Shown piece by piece: positions 18,185 to 26,177 of a stretch of DNA of 64,000 bases (position 1 is the first letter of the stretch; every line of letters starts with the position of its first letter). The translations under genes were made by a program, and so were the position numbers. Source of the DNA: Ruminococcus sp. GTDB lineage: Bacteria > Bacillota > Clostridia > Oscillospirales > Acutalibacteraceae. The notes below the pieces were generated by a model. It saw only the letters and a list, made by a program, of their open reading frames with translations. It had not been told where the DNA came from and did no database searches. Location of the stretch: the NCBI GenBank assembly GCA_017456845.1, contig JAFTIP010000002.1, positions 57,453 through 121,452 on the forward strand. The letters run 5' to 3'.

Positions 18185-18585
18185 ACTGTTGTTGCTGCTT
18201 TCCGCAGACGGAGGCAGCCCTTTGCGTATTCTACCCAATAGGGTATAACGGCAATAATTGCCTCAAGTGGTGCATCTTTCATATCGTGAACATCAAGGGG
18301 TGATATAAAATACTGTATGCTACCAAACCGCTTACGCAGGTGCACGGTACCAATTATGCCCGCAGGGCAATTAAGGCGTATGCTGCCGCTACCCATACGC
18401 TCTGCGGTAAAATAATCAACTGAAAGGCCCTCCAGGTGCAGGCTTTCCTCCAACGCTATAAAAAACTGTTTTTCAAAATCGTTGGTTGCTGTTTCTTTTG
18501 CTGACCTCGACACAAGGGATGCCAACAGCGTGCTTGTGGGTGCGGGCATTACAACAACCTCCGGCTTTTTGCGTTTACCAAACAT
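18181..18585 (-). CDS. Unknown protein translationally coupled to the integrase
   Basis: 134 residues, no recognised domain. It is basic at the N-terminus (MFGKRKKPE) and has a mid-region with a possible beta-rich fold (GSGSIRLNCPAGIIGTVHL). AGGAGGTG precedes the ATG and its stop overlaps the integrase start, so it is made with the integrase from the lysogenic side. A role in integration control, for example as a directionality partner, is only a guess from this coupling. Confidence 0.75.
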   Translation of the reverse strand: MFGKRKKPEVVVMPAPTSTLLASLVSRSAKETATNDFEKQFFIALEESLHLEGLSVDYFTAERMGSGSIRLNCPAGIIGTVHLRKRFGSIQYFISPLDVHDMKDAPLEAIIAVIPYWVEYAKGCLRLRKAATTV

Positions 18586-18623
18586 ATATACACCTCCTGC
18601 CTCGGCTCTGCCGGGGCTTTTTT

Positions 18624-19013
18624 TTATTTTGCAAGATCGGCAGCATAGGCAAGCAGCTGTGCCTGCTTTACCACATCCAACTTGCTGAAAATCTCAAGCA
18701 GGGCAAGCTCCTGCTCGGTGAGCTTTTTCTCGGATCCGTTGATTATGGTAACAGGTGCGTGCGTATGCCCAATGATGCCGTGGTTATCCTGCACGGTTTG
18801 TACGCTTACCTCCTCATCATTGGTGAGGTATTCAACTGTAACGCCGAAATAATCAGCAATTGCCTTGATCTTATCCGGGCGGGGTTTAGATCCGTTTTTC
18901 CACCCGGTAATGGATGCCTTATTGATAGATAAGCCGGGGATCTTTTTGCTTATAGAGGATATGGAAAACCCCGCATTTTCACATAGCTCTTTGATCTTTT
19001 CATAGGTAGTCAT
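18624..19013 (-). CDS. XRE-family phage repressor
   Basis: 129 residues. N-terminal helix-turn-helix of the Cro/CI type (residues 1-65: GFSISSISKKIPGLSINKAS, then ITGWKNGSKPRPDKIKAIAD and YFGVTVEYL). The short C-terminal part lacks a LexA-type peptidase, so induction would not be by self-cleavage. GGAGGG precedes the chosen ATG; a codon 12 bases upstream overlaps that site. It is divergent from the early operon with operator-like repeats between, which fits a lysogeny repressor. Confidence 0.88.
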   Translation of the reverse strand: MTTYEKIKELCENAGFSISSISKKIPGLSINKASITGWKNGSKPRPDKIKAIADYFGVTVEYLTNDEEVSVQTVQDNHGIIGHTHAPVTIINGSEKKLTEQELALLEIFSKLDVVKQAQLLAYAADLAK

Positions 19014-19025
19014 AACGCCCTCCAA

Positions 19026-19224
19026 AAATAAAAACTAAACTTTTCCAAACTTTTTTTGCAAAAACGCTTGACAACCAAACCAAACTATGCTATACTTAAC
19101 TCAACCAAACAAAAGGGTGCAACAAAGGAGCCCCTGCTGATGGTTGTTTTTTCGGCAGCGGTTTGGTGGTATATCGTTTTTGTTGGCACTAAACATTATA
19201 CCACTAAACTAAACCAAAGTCAAG
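19026..19224 (+). promoter_or_regulatory. Divergent control region with repeated AACCAAAC-type motifs
   Basis: Between the repressor and the first early gene, related motifs recur: CTAAAC and CCAAAC near 19034-19050, ACCAAACCAAAC at 19074-19085 inside the promoter spacer, AACCAAAC at 19102-19110, and ACTAAACTAAACCAAAG near 19202-19219. The arms GTGGTATA (19166-19173) and TATACCAC (19197-19204) form an inverted repeat in the early leader. These are plausible repressor operators; no binding evidence is available. Confidence 0.6.
19068..19096 (+). promoter_or_regulatory. Early rightward promoter
   Basis: TTGACA, 17-bp spacer, TATACT. The operator-like ACCAAACCAAAC lies inside the spacer, so repressor binding would block polymerase. 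Confidence 0.85.
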
Positions 19225-19242
19225 TGAAAGGAGGTATTTTGT

Positions 19243-19422
19243 TTGGAAATGTTTTATAGCTGCGAGCAGGTCGCAGACCGCTACGGGGTAAAGATTAGTA
19301 CAGTTTGGGCGTGGATCCGTGAGAAAAAGCTCCCGGCTGTAAAAATCGGCAGGACCTACAAAGTAAAAGCAGAGGACCTTGAGGCCTTTGAAAAATCTAA
19401 CCAAACCATTGCAGACGAATAA
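19243..19422 (+). CDS. Excisionase-family (HTH_17) DNA-binding protein
   Basis: 59 residues, first early gene. The sequence SCEQVADRYGVKISTVWAWI followed by REKKLPAVKIGRTYKVKAED is the winged MerR/Xis-like helix-turn-helix of the excisionase family. A TTG start with AAAGGAGGT 7 bases upstream is used; an ATG two codons later is too far from the site. It could aid excision with the serine recombinase or act as an AlpA-like activator. Confidence 0.8.
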   Translation: MEMFYSCEQVADRYGVKISTVWAWIREKKLPAVKIGRTYKVKAEDLEAFEKSNQTIADE

Positions 19423-19437
19423 GGAGGCCACGCCCGT

Positions 19438-19614
19438 ATGATACCCGTACCAAGTACAACCCAAAAACCTGCCGGCATTGAGGCCAAGATCTTATTTGCC
19501 CGTTTTACAGACCGCATAAAGGCTTGGTATGAGGATCCGGCAAACAAACGCCGCTTTGAGGAGTGGCAGAAAAGGAGGGAGGCAAATGACCGCCCAAGAG
19601 TATTACGCTCGTAA
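19438..19614 (+). CDS. Small phage protein, unknown
   Basis: 58 residues, charged, with a segment IKAWYEDPANKRRFEEWQKR typical of small phage early proteins but of no known function. AAGGAGG precedes the ATG. Its 3' end overlaps the start of the transglycosylase gene by 29 bases. Confidence 0.65.
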   Translation: MIPVPSTTQKPAGIEAKILFARFTDRIKAWYEDPANKRRFEEWQKRREANDRPRVLRS

Positions 19615-20272
19615 GCGTAAAAAGCAGCGTGAGCAACGCATTGCAATACTTACCGTTATTGGTATAGTGCTTTTGATCTTTGGGCTCGGCGTGCTTTTCG
19701 GTTGGCATCTGGGAACGGCCCACGCTGTGGAGCCGATACCGGCACAGCTTACCGAGCAAGCCAAAGCAACCCCACAGATCACTCCCAAAGCAGAAACACC
19801 CCGCTTTGAGCTTGTGGCAGACACGCCGAGCATTACCACCTGCAACCTTATTGTAAGTGAGGGCAACGCTTTAAGCCTGGAGCTGCAAAAGATTATGCTG
19901 GAAAAATGTGAGGAGTACGGTGTGCCCTACGCCCTGGCACTTGCTTTGGCTGACCAGGAAACACGCTTTGATCCCGATGCTGTAAGCAGCACCAATGATT
20001 ATGGGCTTATGCAAATTAACAGCATCAATTTTGAATGGCTCCAAGAGAGAGGCATTGATCCGCTGACCTACGAGGGAAACATTGAGGCGGGCGTGCTTAT
20101 TCTTTCCAAAGCCATTAACCGCTACGGCGATTATGGGCTTGCACTTATGGCTTATAACTGCGGTGATACCGGAGCAAAAAGGCTGTGGGATGCAGGTACA
20201 TACAGCACCAAATACTCCAGAGAGGTTTTGGAGCGTTACAACAAATGGGTGCAGATTGTGGAGGGCAAATAA
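19586..20272 (+). CDS. Membrane-anchored lytic transglycosylase (SLT fold)
   Basis: 228 residues: a basic N-terminus (RKRKKQREQR), one membrane segment (IAILTVIGIVLLIFGLGVLF), a linker, and from about residue 95 an SLT domain with the catalytic glutamate in ALADQETRFDP and the conserved DYGLMQIN and YNCG motifs. It cleaves peptidoglycan glycan strands. GGAGGGAG lies before the ATG. A cell-wall enzyme is unusual in the early region; it may help DNA entry, superinfection control or remodelling rather than lysis. Confidence 0.85.
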   Translation: MTAQEYYARKRKKQREQRIAILTVIGIVLLIFGLGVLFGWHLGTAHAVEPIPAQLTEQAKATPQITPKAETPRFELVADTPSITTCNLIVSEGNALSLELQKIMLEKCEEYGVPYALALALADQETRFDPDAVSSTNDYGLMQINSINFEWLQERGIDPLTYEGNIEAGVLILSKAINRYGDYGLALMAYNCGDTGAKRLWDAGTYSTKYSREVLERYNKWVQIVEGK

Positions 20273-20455
20273 ATGGCCTATTACCACACCTGCCCAGAGT
20301 GCGGGGCCAATTTGGATCCCTGCGAAAAATGCGATTGTCAAACAATAAAAAACAATATAACCAAGGAGGCTAACGAAAATGTTAGAAATGAAGATCACCA
20401 TTGCCGCCCCGGATCTGGCGGCAGCCATCAACAACCTTGCCGTGGCACTTGCTAA
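20273..20455 (+). CDS. Small zinc-ribbon phage protein
   Basis: Begins MAYYHTCPECGANLDPCEKC with CPEC...CEKC, a small zinc-ribbon common in Firmicutes phages. The start abuts the previous stop. The frame runs 77 bases into the next gene, so the last ~25 residues are read out of frame with it; relatives usually end soon after the second cysteine pair, so the 3' end may have been altered. Confidence 0.6.
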   Translation: MAYYHTCPECGANLDPCEKCDCQTIKNNITKEANENVRNEDHHCRPGSGGSHQQPCRGTC

Positions 20456-20915
20456 CGGCAGCACCGTACCCGCTGAAAAGCCCGCAAAGGCTGAAAAGCA
20501 GACCGAGGCAAAGGTTGCCGCACAGCAGGCACAGGCACCCGTAAACTCTATGCAGGCACCTGGTGCACCTTTGAGTGCGACACCTGCCCAGACCGTGGCA
20601 CCTGTGGCTAATGTTCCCGTTGCACCCGCTGTGGTACAGCAGGCGGCACCCACTGTGGCACCGGTAGCACAGGCACCTATTGCCCAGGCTCCCGTAATGC
20701 TCCAGCAGCCCGCTGCACCCGCAGTACCCACCGGAGCACCTACCTACACCCTGGAAATGATTGCAAGAGCCGGCACGGCACTTGTAGATGCCGGCAAGAT
20801 GGATGCACTTTGTGGCCTGCTTGCCAAGTACGGGGTTGAGGCTCTTACCGCATTGGATCCCGCACAGTACGGCAACTTTGCAAACGATTTGAGAGCCCTT
20901 GGCGCACAGATTTAA
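20379..20915 (+). CDS. Phage protein with Ala/Pro/Gln-rich linker
   Basis: 178 residues. The conserved N-terminus MKITIAAPDLAAAINNLAVAL recurs in many Firmicutes phages next to DUF2815 and Pol genes. A long low-complexity linker (APVAQAPIAQAPV type) follows, then a globular C-terminus (YTLEMIARAGTALVDAGKMD...) resembling that of the recombination/annealing accessory group. No defined function. Confidence 0.75.
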   Translation: MLEMKITIAAPDLAAAINNLAVALANGSTVPAEKPAKAEKQTEAKVAAQQAQAPVNSMQAPGAPLSATPAQTVAPVANVPVAPAVVQQAAPTVAPVAQAPIAQAPVMLQQPAAPAVPTGAPTYTLEMIARAGTALVDAGKMDALCGLLAKYGVEALTALDPAQYGNFANDLRALGAQI

Positions 20916-20924
20916 GGGGGGGGG
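20916..20924 (+). promoter_or_regulatory. G9 tract serving as ribosome binding site
   Basis: Nine consecutive G start one base after the stop of the previous gene and end 7 bases before the DUF2800 ATG. Length changes would alter Shine-Dalgarno spacing. Confidence 0.6.
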
Positions 20925-20931
20925 TAAGATT

Positions 20932-22137
20932 ATGCCGACACCGGAAAAACACGCTCTGCTGTCTGCATCCTCTGCCTCACGCTGGCTGCATTGCACAGCC
21001 GCCCCTCGATTTGAGGAGCAATTCCCGGAAAAAACCTCGGAATACGCAGAGGAGGGCCGACTTGCCCACGCTATTTGTGAGCTCAAGGTAATTAAGAAAT
21101 TTACCAACCGAATTACACCCCGCACCTACTCCACCCGCCTTAACAAGCTCAAAAAGGATCCGCTGTACACCGATGAAATGGATAAAACATCGGATCTGTA
21201 TGTTGAGCACCTTACCGAAAAGGCTATGACCTATGACAGCACGCCCAGCGTTGCCGTTGAGGTACAGGTTGATTTTGCCGAATATGTACCGGAGGGCTTT
21301 GGTACCTGCGATTGCATTATGATCGGCGGCGATACCCTCAACATTACCGACTATAAGCACGGCAAAGGCGTGCCTGTATCGGCAGAGGGCAACGCACAAA
21401 TGAGGCTTTACGCCCTCGGTGCTTTGAAACGCTACGCACCTATTTACGGCAACACCATTAAAAATGTGTGTATGACCATTGACCAGCCCCGCATCCAGGA
21501 TGAGCCCAGCACCGAAACCATAACCGTTGAGGAGCTGCGTGCTTGGGGTGAAAGCATCAAGCCTATTGCCGCCAAGGCGTATATGGGCCTCGGTGATTTC
21601 TGCCCCGGTGAGCACTGCCGTTTTTGCAGAGGCAAGGCACAATGCAAAGCCCGTGCTGCCATTAACACAGCCCTTGAGGAGTTTAAGGACTGCGTACCGC
21701 AGAACGGTGAAAAGCCGCCCCTCTTTGGCCAGGGAGTGCTTACGGATGAGGAGATCGGTGATCTGCTTGTAAGGGGTAAGGAGCTTGTGGCCTGGTATAA
21801 GGACCTTGAGGAGTACGCACTTAACGCCCTGCTTAACGGCGGTACCATCCCCGGATGGAAAGCGGTAGCAGGCAGGAGCAACCGTACATTTACGGACACG
21901 GATGCAGCCGTTGCGGCTGTTATCGCTGCCGGGTACGATGAGGCCCTTGTTTATGAGCGTAAGCCCAAAACCCTTACCGAGCTTGAGAAACTTATGGGCA
22001 AGGCCGAATTTGCCGCCAAATTGGGTGCCTATGTGGTTAAGCCTTTGGGCAAGCCCACCCTTGCACCTATGACCGACAAACGAGAGCCTTACAGCCCTGC
22101 CGCCGCCGATTTTGCGGAGGTGGCAAACAATGGATAA
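20932..22137 (+). CDS. DUF2800 protein (PD-(D/E)XK nuclease-like)
   Basis: 401 residues. TCDCIMIGGDTLNITDYKHG carries the D...DYK catalytic pattern of Cas4/RecB-type nucleases, and CPGEHCRFCRGKAQC is a cysteine cluster like the iron-sulphur clasp of that group. It probably takes part in phage recombination with the DUF2815 protein. The ATG is preceded by nine G residues (20916-20924), which act as the ribosome binding site. Confidence 0.85.
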   Translation: MPTPEKHALLSASSASRWLHCTAAPRFEEQFPEKTSEYAEEGRLAHAICELKVIKKFTNRITPRTYSTRLNKLKKDPLYTDEMDKTSDLYVEHLTEKAMTYDSTPSVAVEVQVDFAEYVPEGFGTCDCIMIGGDTLNITDYKHGKGVPVSAEGNAQMRLYALGALKRYAPIYGNTIKNVCMTIDQPRIQDEPSTETITVEELRAWGESIKPIAAKAYMGLGDFCPGEHCRFCRGKAQCKARAAINTALEEFKDCVPQNGEKPPLFGQGVLTDEEIGDLLVRGKELVAWYKDLEEYALNALLNGGTIPGWKAVAGRSNRTFTDTDAAVAAVIAAGYDEALVYERKPKTLTELEKLMGKAEFAAKLGAYVVKPLGKPTLAPMTDKREPYSPAAADFAEVANNG

Positions 22138-22516
22138 CACACAGCTTACCGTGCTTGTAGAGCGTTGTGTTATGCAGATAAACCCGGATCCGTTTTTCGA
22201 TAACAGCACCCTGGCAAACATCCGTAAATTATTCCGTTATGTTTTCCAGGAGCCGGACCGTAACACGGAAACCATTGCAGCCCTCGGCGGGTACCTGCCC
22301 GCCAAGGTTGCAGAAACCAAAGCAGCGTGGCACCAGGCGGGTGTTGACTACACCAACGGCTTTGTAGATACCAAATACAAGTATGATCTCAAATGCCGAG
22401 AAAAGCAAGCCATTGAGCGTGCCAACAAAAAGATGCTTGCCGCTGTAAAGCGTGCAAAAGCCAAGCACGAAAAATATGTAAAAATTTTGGCTGCCTTTGA
22501 GGCCGCCGCAAAATGA
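22130..22516 (+). CDS. Phage protein, unknown
   Basis: 128 residues, helical and lysine-rich at the C-terminus (ANKKMLAAVKRAKAKHEKY). Its ATG overlaps the DUF2800 stop by 8 bases with GGAGGTGG upstream. No recognised domain; it lies in the recombination/replication block. Confidence 0.7.
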   Translation: MDNTQLTVLVERCVMQINPDPFFDNSTLANIRKLFRYVFQEPDRNTETIAALGGYLPAKVAETKAAWHQAGVDYTNGFVDTKYKYDLKCREKQAIERANKKMLAAVKRAKAKHEKYVKILAAFEAAAK

Positions 22517-22534
22517 CCAAGGAGGCATAAAATT

Positions 22535-22850
22535 ATGCGTTTCAATGAGAACATCCCCCCCCCGTATGAGTGAGGCCCGCAAAAAGGCCGAGGCAAAAAA
22601 CGCCGCCTGTGATTTTCTGCTTGACCTTATGCTTGAGAGCGATATGCCGGAGGAGCGTAAGGTTGGCCTGCACATTATGAAAGCTGCAAGAAACCTGCAC
22701 GAGGCTATCAGCAATATTGTTGGTGAGTATGCGGATCCCACCAAAGAGGTACCGTATGAAACCGCCAAGCAGGTTGCTGAATACCTCGGCCTGGTACACA
22801 CAGGCATTATGCAATTTATGGAAACCCAAAACAACCAATGTACTGAATGA
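22535..22850 (+). CDS. Helical phage protein interrupted by a C9 tract near its start
   Basis: The ATG with the good ribosome binding site (AAGGAGGCAT) opens MRFNENIPPP and then stops after two codons, because of nine C at 22555-22563. In the next frame the protein continues MSEARKKAEAKNAACDFLLD to the stop at 22850 (94 residues from the ATG at 22566). Removing one C would join the two. As it stands translation would need the poorly served internal ATG. It may be phase-variable, or the tract length may be a sequencing error. Function unknown. Confidence 0.6.
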
Positions 22851-22875
22851 AATTTATATCAAAGGAGATCAAGTT

Positions 22876-23616
22876 ATGTATCAAAACATTGCAACCAAAG
22901 TATTAACCGGTGAGGTACGCCTTTCCTATGTCAACCTCATCACACCCAGAGCCGCACAGCAGGGCGGTGAGCCTAAATACAGCGTAACGCTGCTTATTCC
23001 CAAGAGCGATAACGCCACCAAGATGGATATTGACAACTCCATCCGTGCGGCGTATGAGGAGGGCGTAAGCAAAAAGTGGGGCGGCGCACATCCCCAGCCC
23101 AAGGTTATTGTGCACGATGGCGATGGTTTACGCCCCTCCGGCTTGCCTTTCGGTGAGGAGTGCAAAGGCTGCTGGGTAATTACCGCATCCACCAAGAACA
23201 AGCCCCAGGTGGTTGGCATTGATAATGTCAACTGTGAGCTTGCCCCCAACGATATTTACAGCGGTATGTATGCCCGTGTAACCCTCAACTTTTTTGCCTA
23301 CGATACGGCAGGCAGCAAGGGCGTTGGCTGTGGCCTCGGTAATGTTATGAAAACCAGGGATGGTGAGCCCCTTTCCGGTGGTGCATCCGCTGCCAGCGAT
23401 TTTGCAGACTTTAACACAATGCCTGCGGCGGCTCCTGCTTACGGCACCGCACCCGCTTACGGTGCACAGCCCAATTATGCGGCACCCGCAACCCCTACCT
23501 ACCAGGCTCCTGCGGCTCCGGCTTACCAGCAGCCTGCACCCCAGCAGTACGCACAGCCCGCAGCTCCCCAGCAGGGCGGCGTAAGGATCAACCCCATTAC
23601 CGGACAGCCGATGTAA
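22876..23616 (+). CDS. DUF2815 family protein (SSB-like)
   Basis: 246 residues. The N-terminal ~190 residues are the DUF2815 domain (VRLSYVNLITPRAAQQGGEP, then GMYARVTLNFFAYD), predicted to be an OB-fold single-strand DNA-binding protein in Firmicutes phages. The C-terminal tail is an Ala/Pro/Tyr/Gln low-complexity stretch with repeats of the type PAYG and PAAPAYQQ, ending GGVRINPITGQPM. AAAGGAGAT precedes the ATG. Confidence 0.85.
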   Translation: MYQNIATKVLTGEVRLSYVNLITPRAAQQGGEPKYSVTLLIPKSDNATKMDIDNSIRAAYEEGVSKKWGGAHPQPKVIVHDGDGLRPSGLPFGEECKGCWVITASTKNKPQVVGIDNVNCELAPNDIYSGMYARVTLNFFAYDTAGSKGVGCGLGNVMKTRDGEPLSGGASAASDFADFNTMPAAAPAYGTAPAYGAQPNYAAPATPTYQAPAAPAYQQPAPQQYAQPAAPQQGGVRINPITGQPM

Positions 23617-23804
23617 ACGGGTACGGGATCTGGAACGGCGTAACAAAACGCTTTGTGTTTGGTATAAACGAGCCCACCGAGCAAAAGGCCCTGCGTGCTT
23701 TTCGCTCGGTGGCCGGCAAAGCCTTTTATGCGTGGCGTTACACCGTTAAGAGAATACCCACAGGGTGGGTAAACCCCAAAAACCCAAACTACCAAAGGAG
23801 GTAA
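23616..23804 (+). pseudogene. Protein-like frame without a start codon
   Basis: From the end of the DUF2815 gene one frame reads NGYGIWNGVTKRFVFGINEP, continues EQKALRAFRSVAGKAFYAWR and ends at TAA 23802-23804. It looks like a genuine small phage protein (about 60 residues), but no ATG, GTG or TTG opens it upstream. It may be a remnant, use an unusual start, or be produced by a frameshift from the DUF2815 gene (ATGTAAAC at the junction). Confidence 0.45.
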
Positions 23805-23810
23805 AGAATT

Positions 23811-25793
23811 ATGCACCACTTGAGCATTGACCTTGAAACATACTCAAGCGTGCCGATTGGAAAAGCCGGCGCCCAAAAGTACATTGCAAGCCCCGACTTT
23901 GAGATCCTGCTCTTCGCCTATTCCTTGGACGGCTCACCGGTTGTATGCGTGGACTTTGCCCAGGGTGAAATGCTGCCACAGGAAATTGCAAACGCATTGA
24001 CCTCCCCGGACTACATAAAACACGCATACAATGCTCCCTTTGAGTGGGGCTGCTTGTCAAAGTATATTGGCAGGCAGCTCCCACCGGAGCAATGGCGTTG
24101 CACAATGTTCCACGGCCTTTACGCTGGCTATACGGCGGGCCTGGAGGCCACAGGGCGGGCGTTAGGCCTTGCAGAGGATAAACGCAAGCTCAATACAGGT
24201 AAAGCCCTTATACGCTATTTCTGCGTGCCCTGTGCCCCCTCAAAGGCAAATGGTATGCGTACACGAAACTACCCCCACCATAACCCGGAGCGTTGGCAGT
24301 TATTCAAAGAGTATTGCTGCCAGGATGTTGTTACGGAAATGGAAATTGAGAGGCGGCTTTCGGCAATACCCGTACCGGACTTTGTGCAAAAGGAATGGGA
24401 AACGGATCTCATTATCAACAGCCGAGGCGTGGCGGTTGATATGGAAATGGTTGAGGGTGCCCTGGAGCTTGGTGCTACGGTCCGAAACAGCCTTATGACA
24501 GAGGCAATGCAAATATCCGGGCTGAATAACCCCAACAGCGTAAAGCAGCTTGCTGCTTGGCTTGAGGAGGAAACCGGTGAGGAGGTTGCCGCCCTGCGTA
24601 AGGACACCGTGGCAAAGATGCTTGCCCGTGATGATAACAGCCCCCAGGTACAGCGTATGCTTGAGATCCGGCAGGAGCTTGGCAAGACCAGTACCAAAAA
24701 ATATGATGCCATTGAGGTGGCTGTGTGCCCGGATGGGCGTGTGCGTGGGCTCTTGCAGTTTTACGGAGCCAACCGCACCGGCAGATGGGCGGGCCGTTTG
24801 GTGCAGGTACAAAACCTGCCCCGTACCTATACGGAGCCTTTGGAGCTTGCCCGTGAACTTGTCAAGGGTAGAAACCTAAACGCTCTCAAGGCAATTTACG
24901 GCAGCATCCCGGACACATTAAGCCAACTTATACGCACAGCCTTTATAGCACCGCCTGGGCACATACTCATTGATGCTGACTTTTCAGCCATTGAGGCCCG
25001 TGTTATATCGTGGCTTGCTGGTGAGGAGTGGCGCCTTGAGGTTTTCCGCACCCACGGCAAAATATATGAGGCCTCTGCATCCCAAATGTTTGGTGTGCCC
25101 CTTGAGCTTATCAAAAAGGGCAACCCCGAATATGCCCTCCGACAAAAGGGCAAGGTTGCAGAGCTTGCACTTGGCTACCAAGGCAGTACCGGTGCACTTA
25201 TCAATATGGGTGCTCTTGATATGGGCATCCCGGAGGAGGATCTGCCGGATATTGTAACCCGTTGGCGTGATGCCAACCGGCGCATAAGGGATCTGTGGTA
25301 CAAAATGGATGCCGCCGCCGTGCAGATTATCACCCAGGGTGGAGCCGTTGGCGTAAACAATGTGGTTATTGCCCGTGAGTTTAACTACGAGCAAGGCACC
25401 GATTGTATGACCATAACGCTACCCTCCGGGCGTAAGCTCTATTACATTGAGCCCCAAATTGGCCAAAACCAATGGGGCAACCCGTCAATATCGTATATGG
25501 GTATGGACCAGACCACAAAGAAATGGAAACGCATAGAAACCTACGGCGGCAAGCTCGTGGAGAACTGTGTGCAAGCCATTGCCCGTGATTGTCTGGCACA
25601 GGCAATTGAGCACCTTGAGGCTGCCGGCCTGCCCGTTATATTCCACATACACGATGAGGTTGTTATTGATTGCAACCCCGATGCCGCCACCCTGGAGGAT
25701 GTGGTTAAGATCATTGCACAGCCCATACCCTGGGCTCCAGATCTGCCGCTGGGTGCGGATGGCTGGGTTGGCCAATTCTTTAAGAAAGACTAA
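23811..25793 (+). CDS. Phage family A DNA polymerase
   Basis: 660 residues. The N-terminal 3'-5' exonuclease begins HHLSIDLETYSSVPIGKAG (D-x-E motif). The polymerase domain has motif A IDADFSAIEARVISWLAGEE (about residue 385), motif B QKGKVAELALGYQGSTGAL and motif C IHDEVVID (about residue 612). The 5'-nuclease domain of cellular Pol I is absent, as usual for phage enzymes. AAGGAGGT precedes the ATG. This is the replicative polymerase of the prophage. Confidence 0.93.
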   Translation: MHHLSIDLETYSSVPIGKAGAQKYIASPDFEILLFAYSLDGSPVVCVDFAQGEMLPQEIANALTSPDYIKHAYNAPFEWGCLSKYIGRQLPPEQWRCTMFHGLYAGYTAGLEATGRALGLAEDKRKLNTGKALIRYFCVPCAPSKANGMRTRNYPHHNPERWQLFKEYCCQDVVTEMEIERRLSAIPVPDFVQKEWETDLIINSRGVAVDMEMVEGALELGATVRNSLMTEAMQISGLNNPNSVKQLAAWLEEETGEEVAALRKDTVAKMLARDDNSPQVQRMLEIRQELGKTSTKKYDAIEVAVCPDGRVRGLLQFYGANRTGRWAGRLVQVQNLPRTYTEPLELARELVKGRNLNALKAIYGSIPDTLSQLIRTAFIAPPGHILIDADFSAIEARVISWLAGEEWRLEVFRTHGKIYEASASQMFGVPLELIKKGNPEYALRQKGKVAELALGYQGSTGALINMGALDMGIPEEDLPDIVTRWRDANRRIRDLWYKMDAAAVQIITQGGAVGVNNVVIAREFNYEQGTDCMTITLPSGRKLYYIEPQIGQNQWGNPSISYMGMDQTTKKWKRIETYGGKLVENCVQAIARDCLAQAIEHLEAAGLPVIFHIHDEVVIDCNPDAATLEDVVKIIAQPIPWAPDLPLGADGWVGQFFKKD

Positions 25794-25812
25794 AAACCAA
25801 GGAGGCATACAG

Positions 25813-26022
25813 ATGCAAACATTAAAGGATCGTGATCCGCAGGAGTTTGCGGGGCTTGTAGGACTTTACCACCTTGCCATTGAGCAGGTAAACGCTCCCG
25901 ATTATGAACGGGTAGCACCCCCCCCGCAGGATAAAACACCCGGCGCCCTTATTGATGCTTGGGGCCTTGAGTGCTTTAAGCTCGGTTTTGAAATGGGCAT
26001 CCAACTGGCACAGAATGAATAA
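25813..26022 (+). CDS. Small phage protein, unknown
   Basis: 69 residues; no domain recognised. It contains an in-frame C8 tract (25918-25925, encoding Pro-Pro-Pro). GGAGGCAT precedes the ATG. Lies between the polymerase and Dam genes. Confidence 0.65.
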   Translation: MQTLKDRDPQEFAGLVGLYHLAIEQVNAPDYERVAPPPQDKTPGALIDAWGLECFKLGFEMGIQLAQNE

Positions 26023-26036
26023 AAGGAGGATCGGCA

Positions 26037-26177
26037 ATGCAGTATATGGGCGGCAAAAGCCGTATTGCCCGCAGCATTGCTAACATAATCAATGAGGTAC
26101 CAAGGTGGAAAATCAAGAATAGCAACACCGTTGGCACAGATCCTCAACTCTGCGGGGGGGGGGGCTTGCTTTGTTAG
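26037..26177 (+). pseudogene. Duplicate 5' end of a dam gene
   Basis: The ATG with the good AAAGGAGGATC ribosome site reads MQYMGGKSRIARSIANIIN, a clear Dam N-terminus, then runs out of frame to a stop at 26175-26177. A second Dam N-terminus starts 55 bases later in the next frame. Both starts are preceded by CA (CAATG), so the junction could have arisen by recombination of two dam alleles at that short identity. Removing one G from the G11 tract at 26154-26164 would fuse this start to the Dam body. Confidence 0.6.

Noticed and set aside
20977-22221. 414-codon antisense frame opposite the DUF2800 gene
   Set aside because: Same codon-usage shadow effect; the sense strand has clear nuclease-like motifs and operon context.
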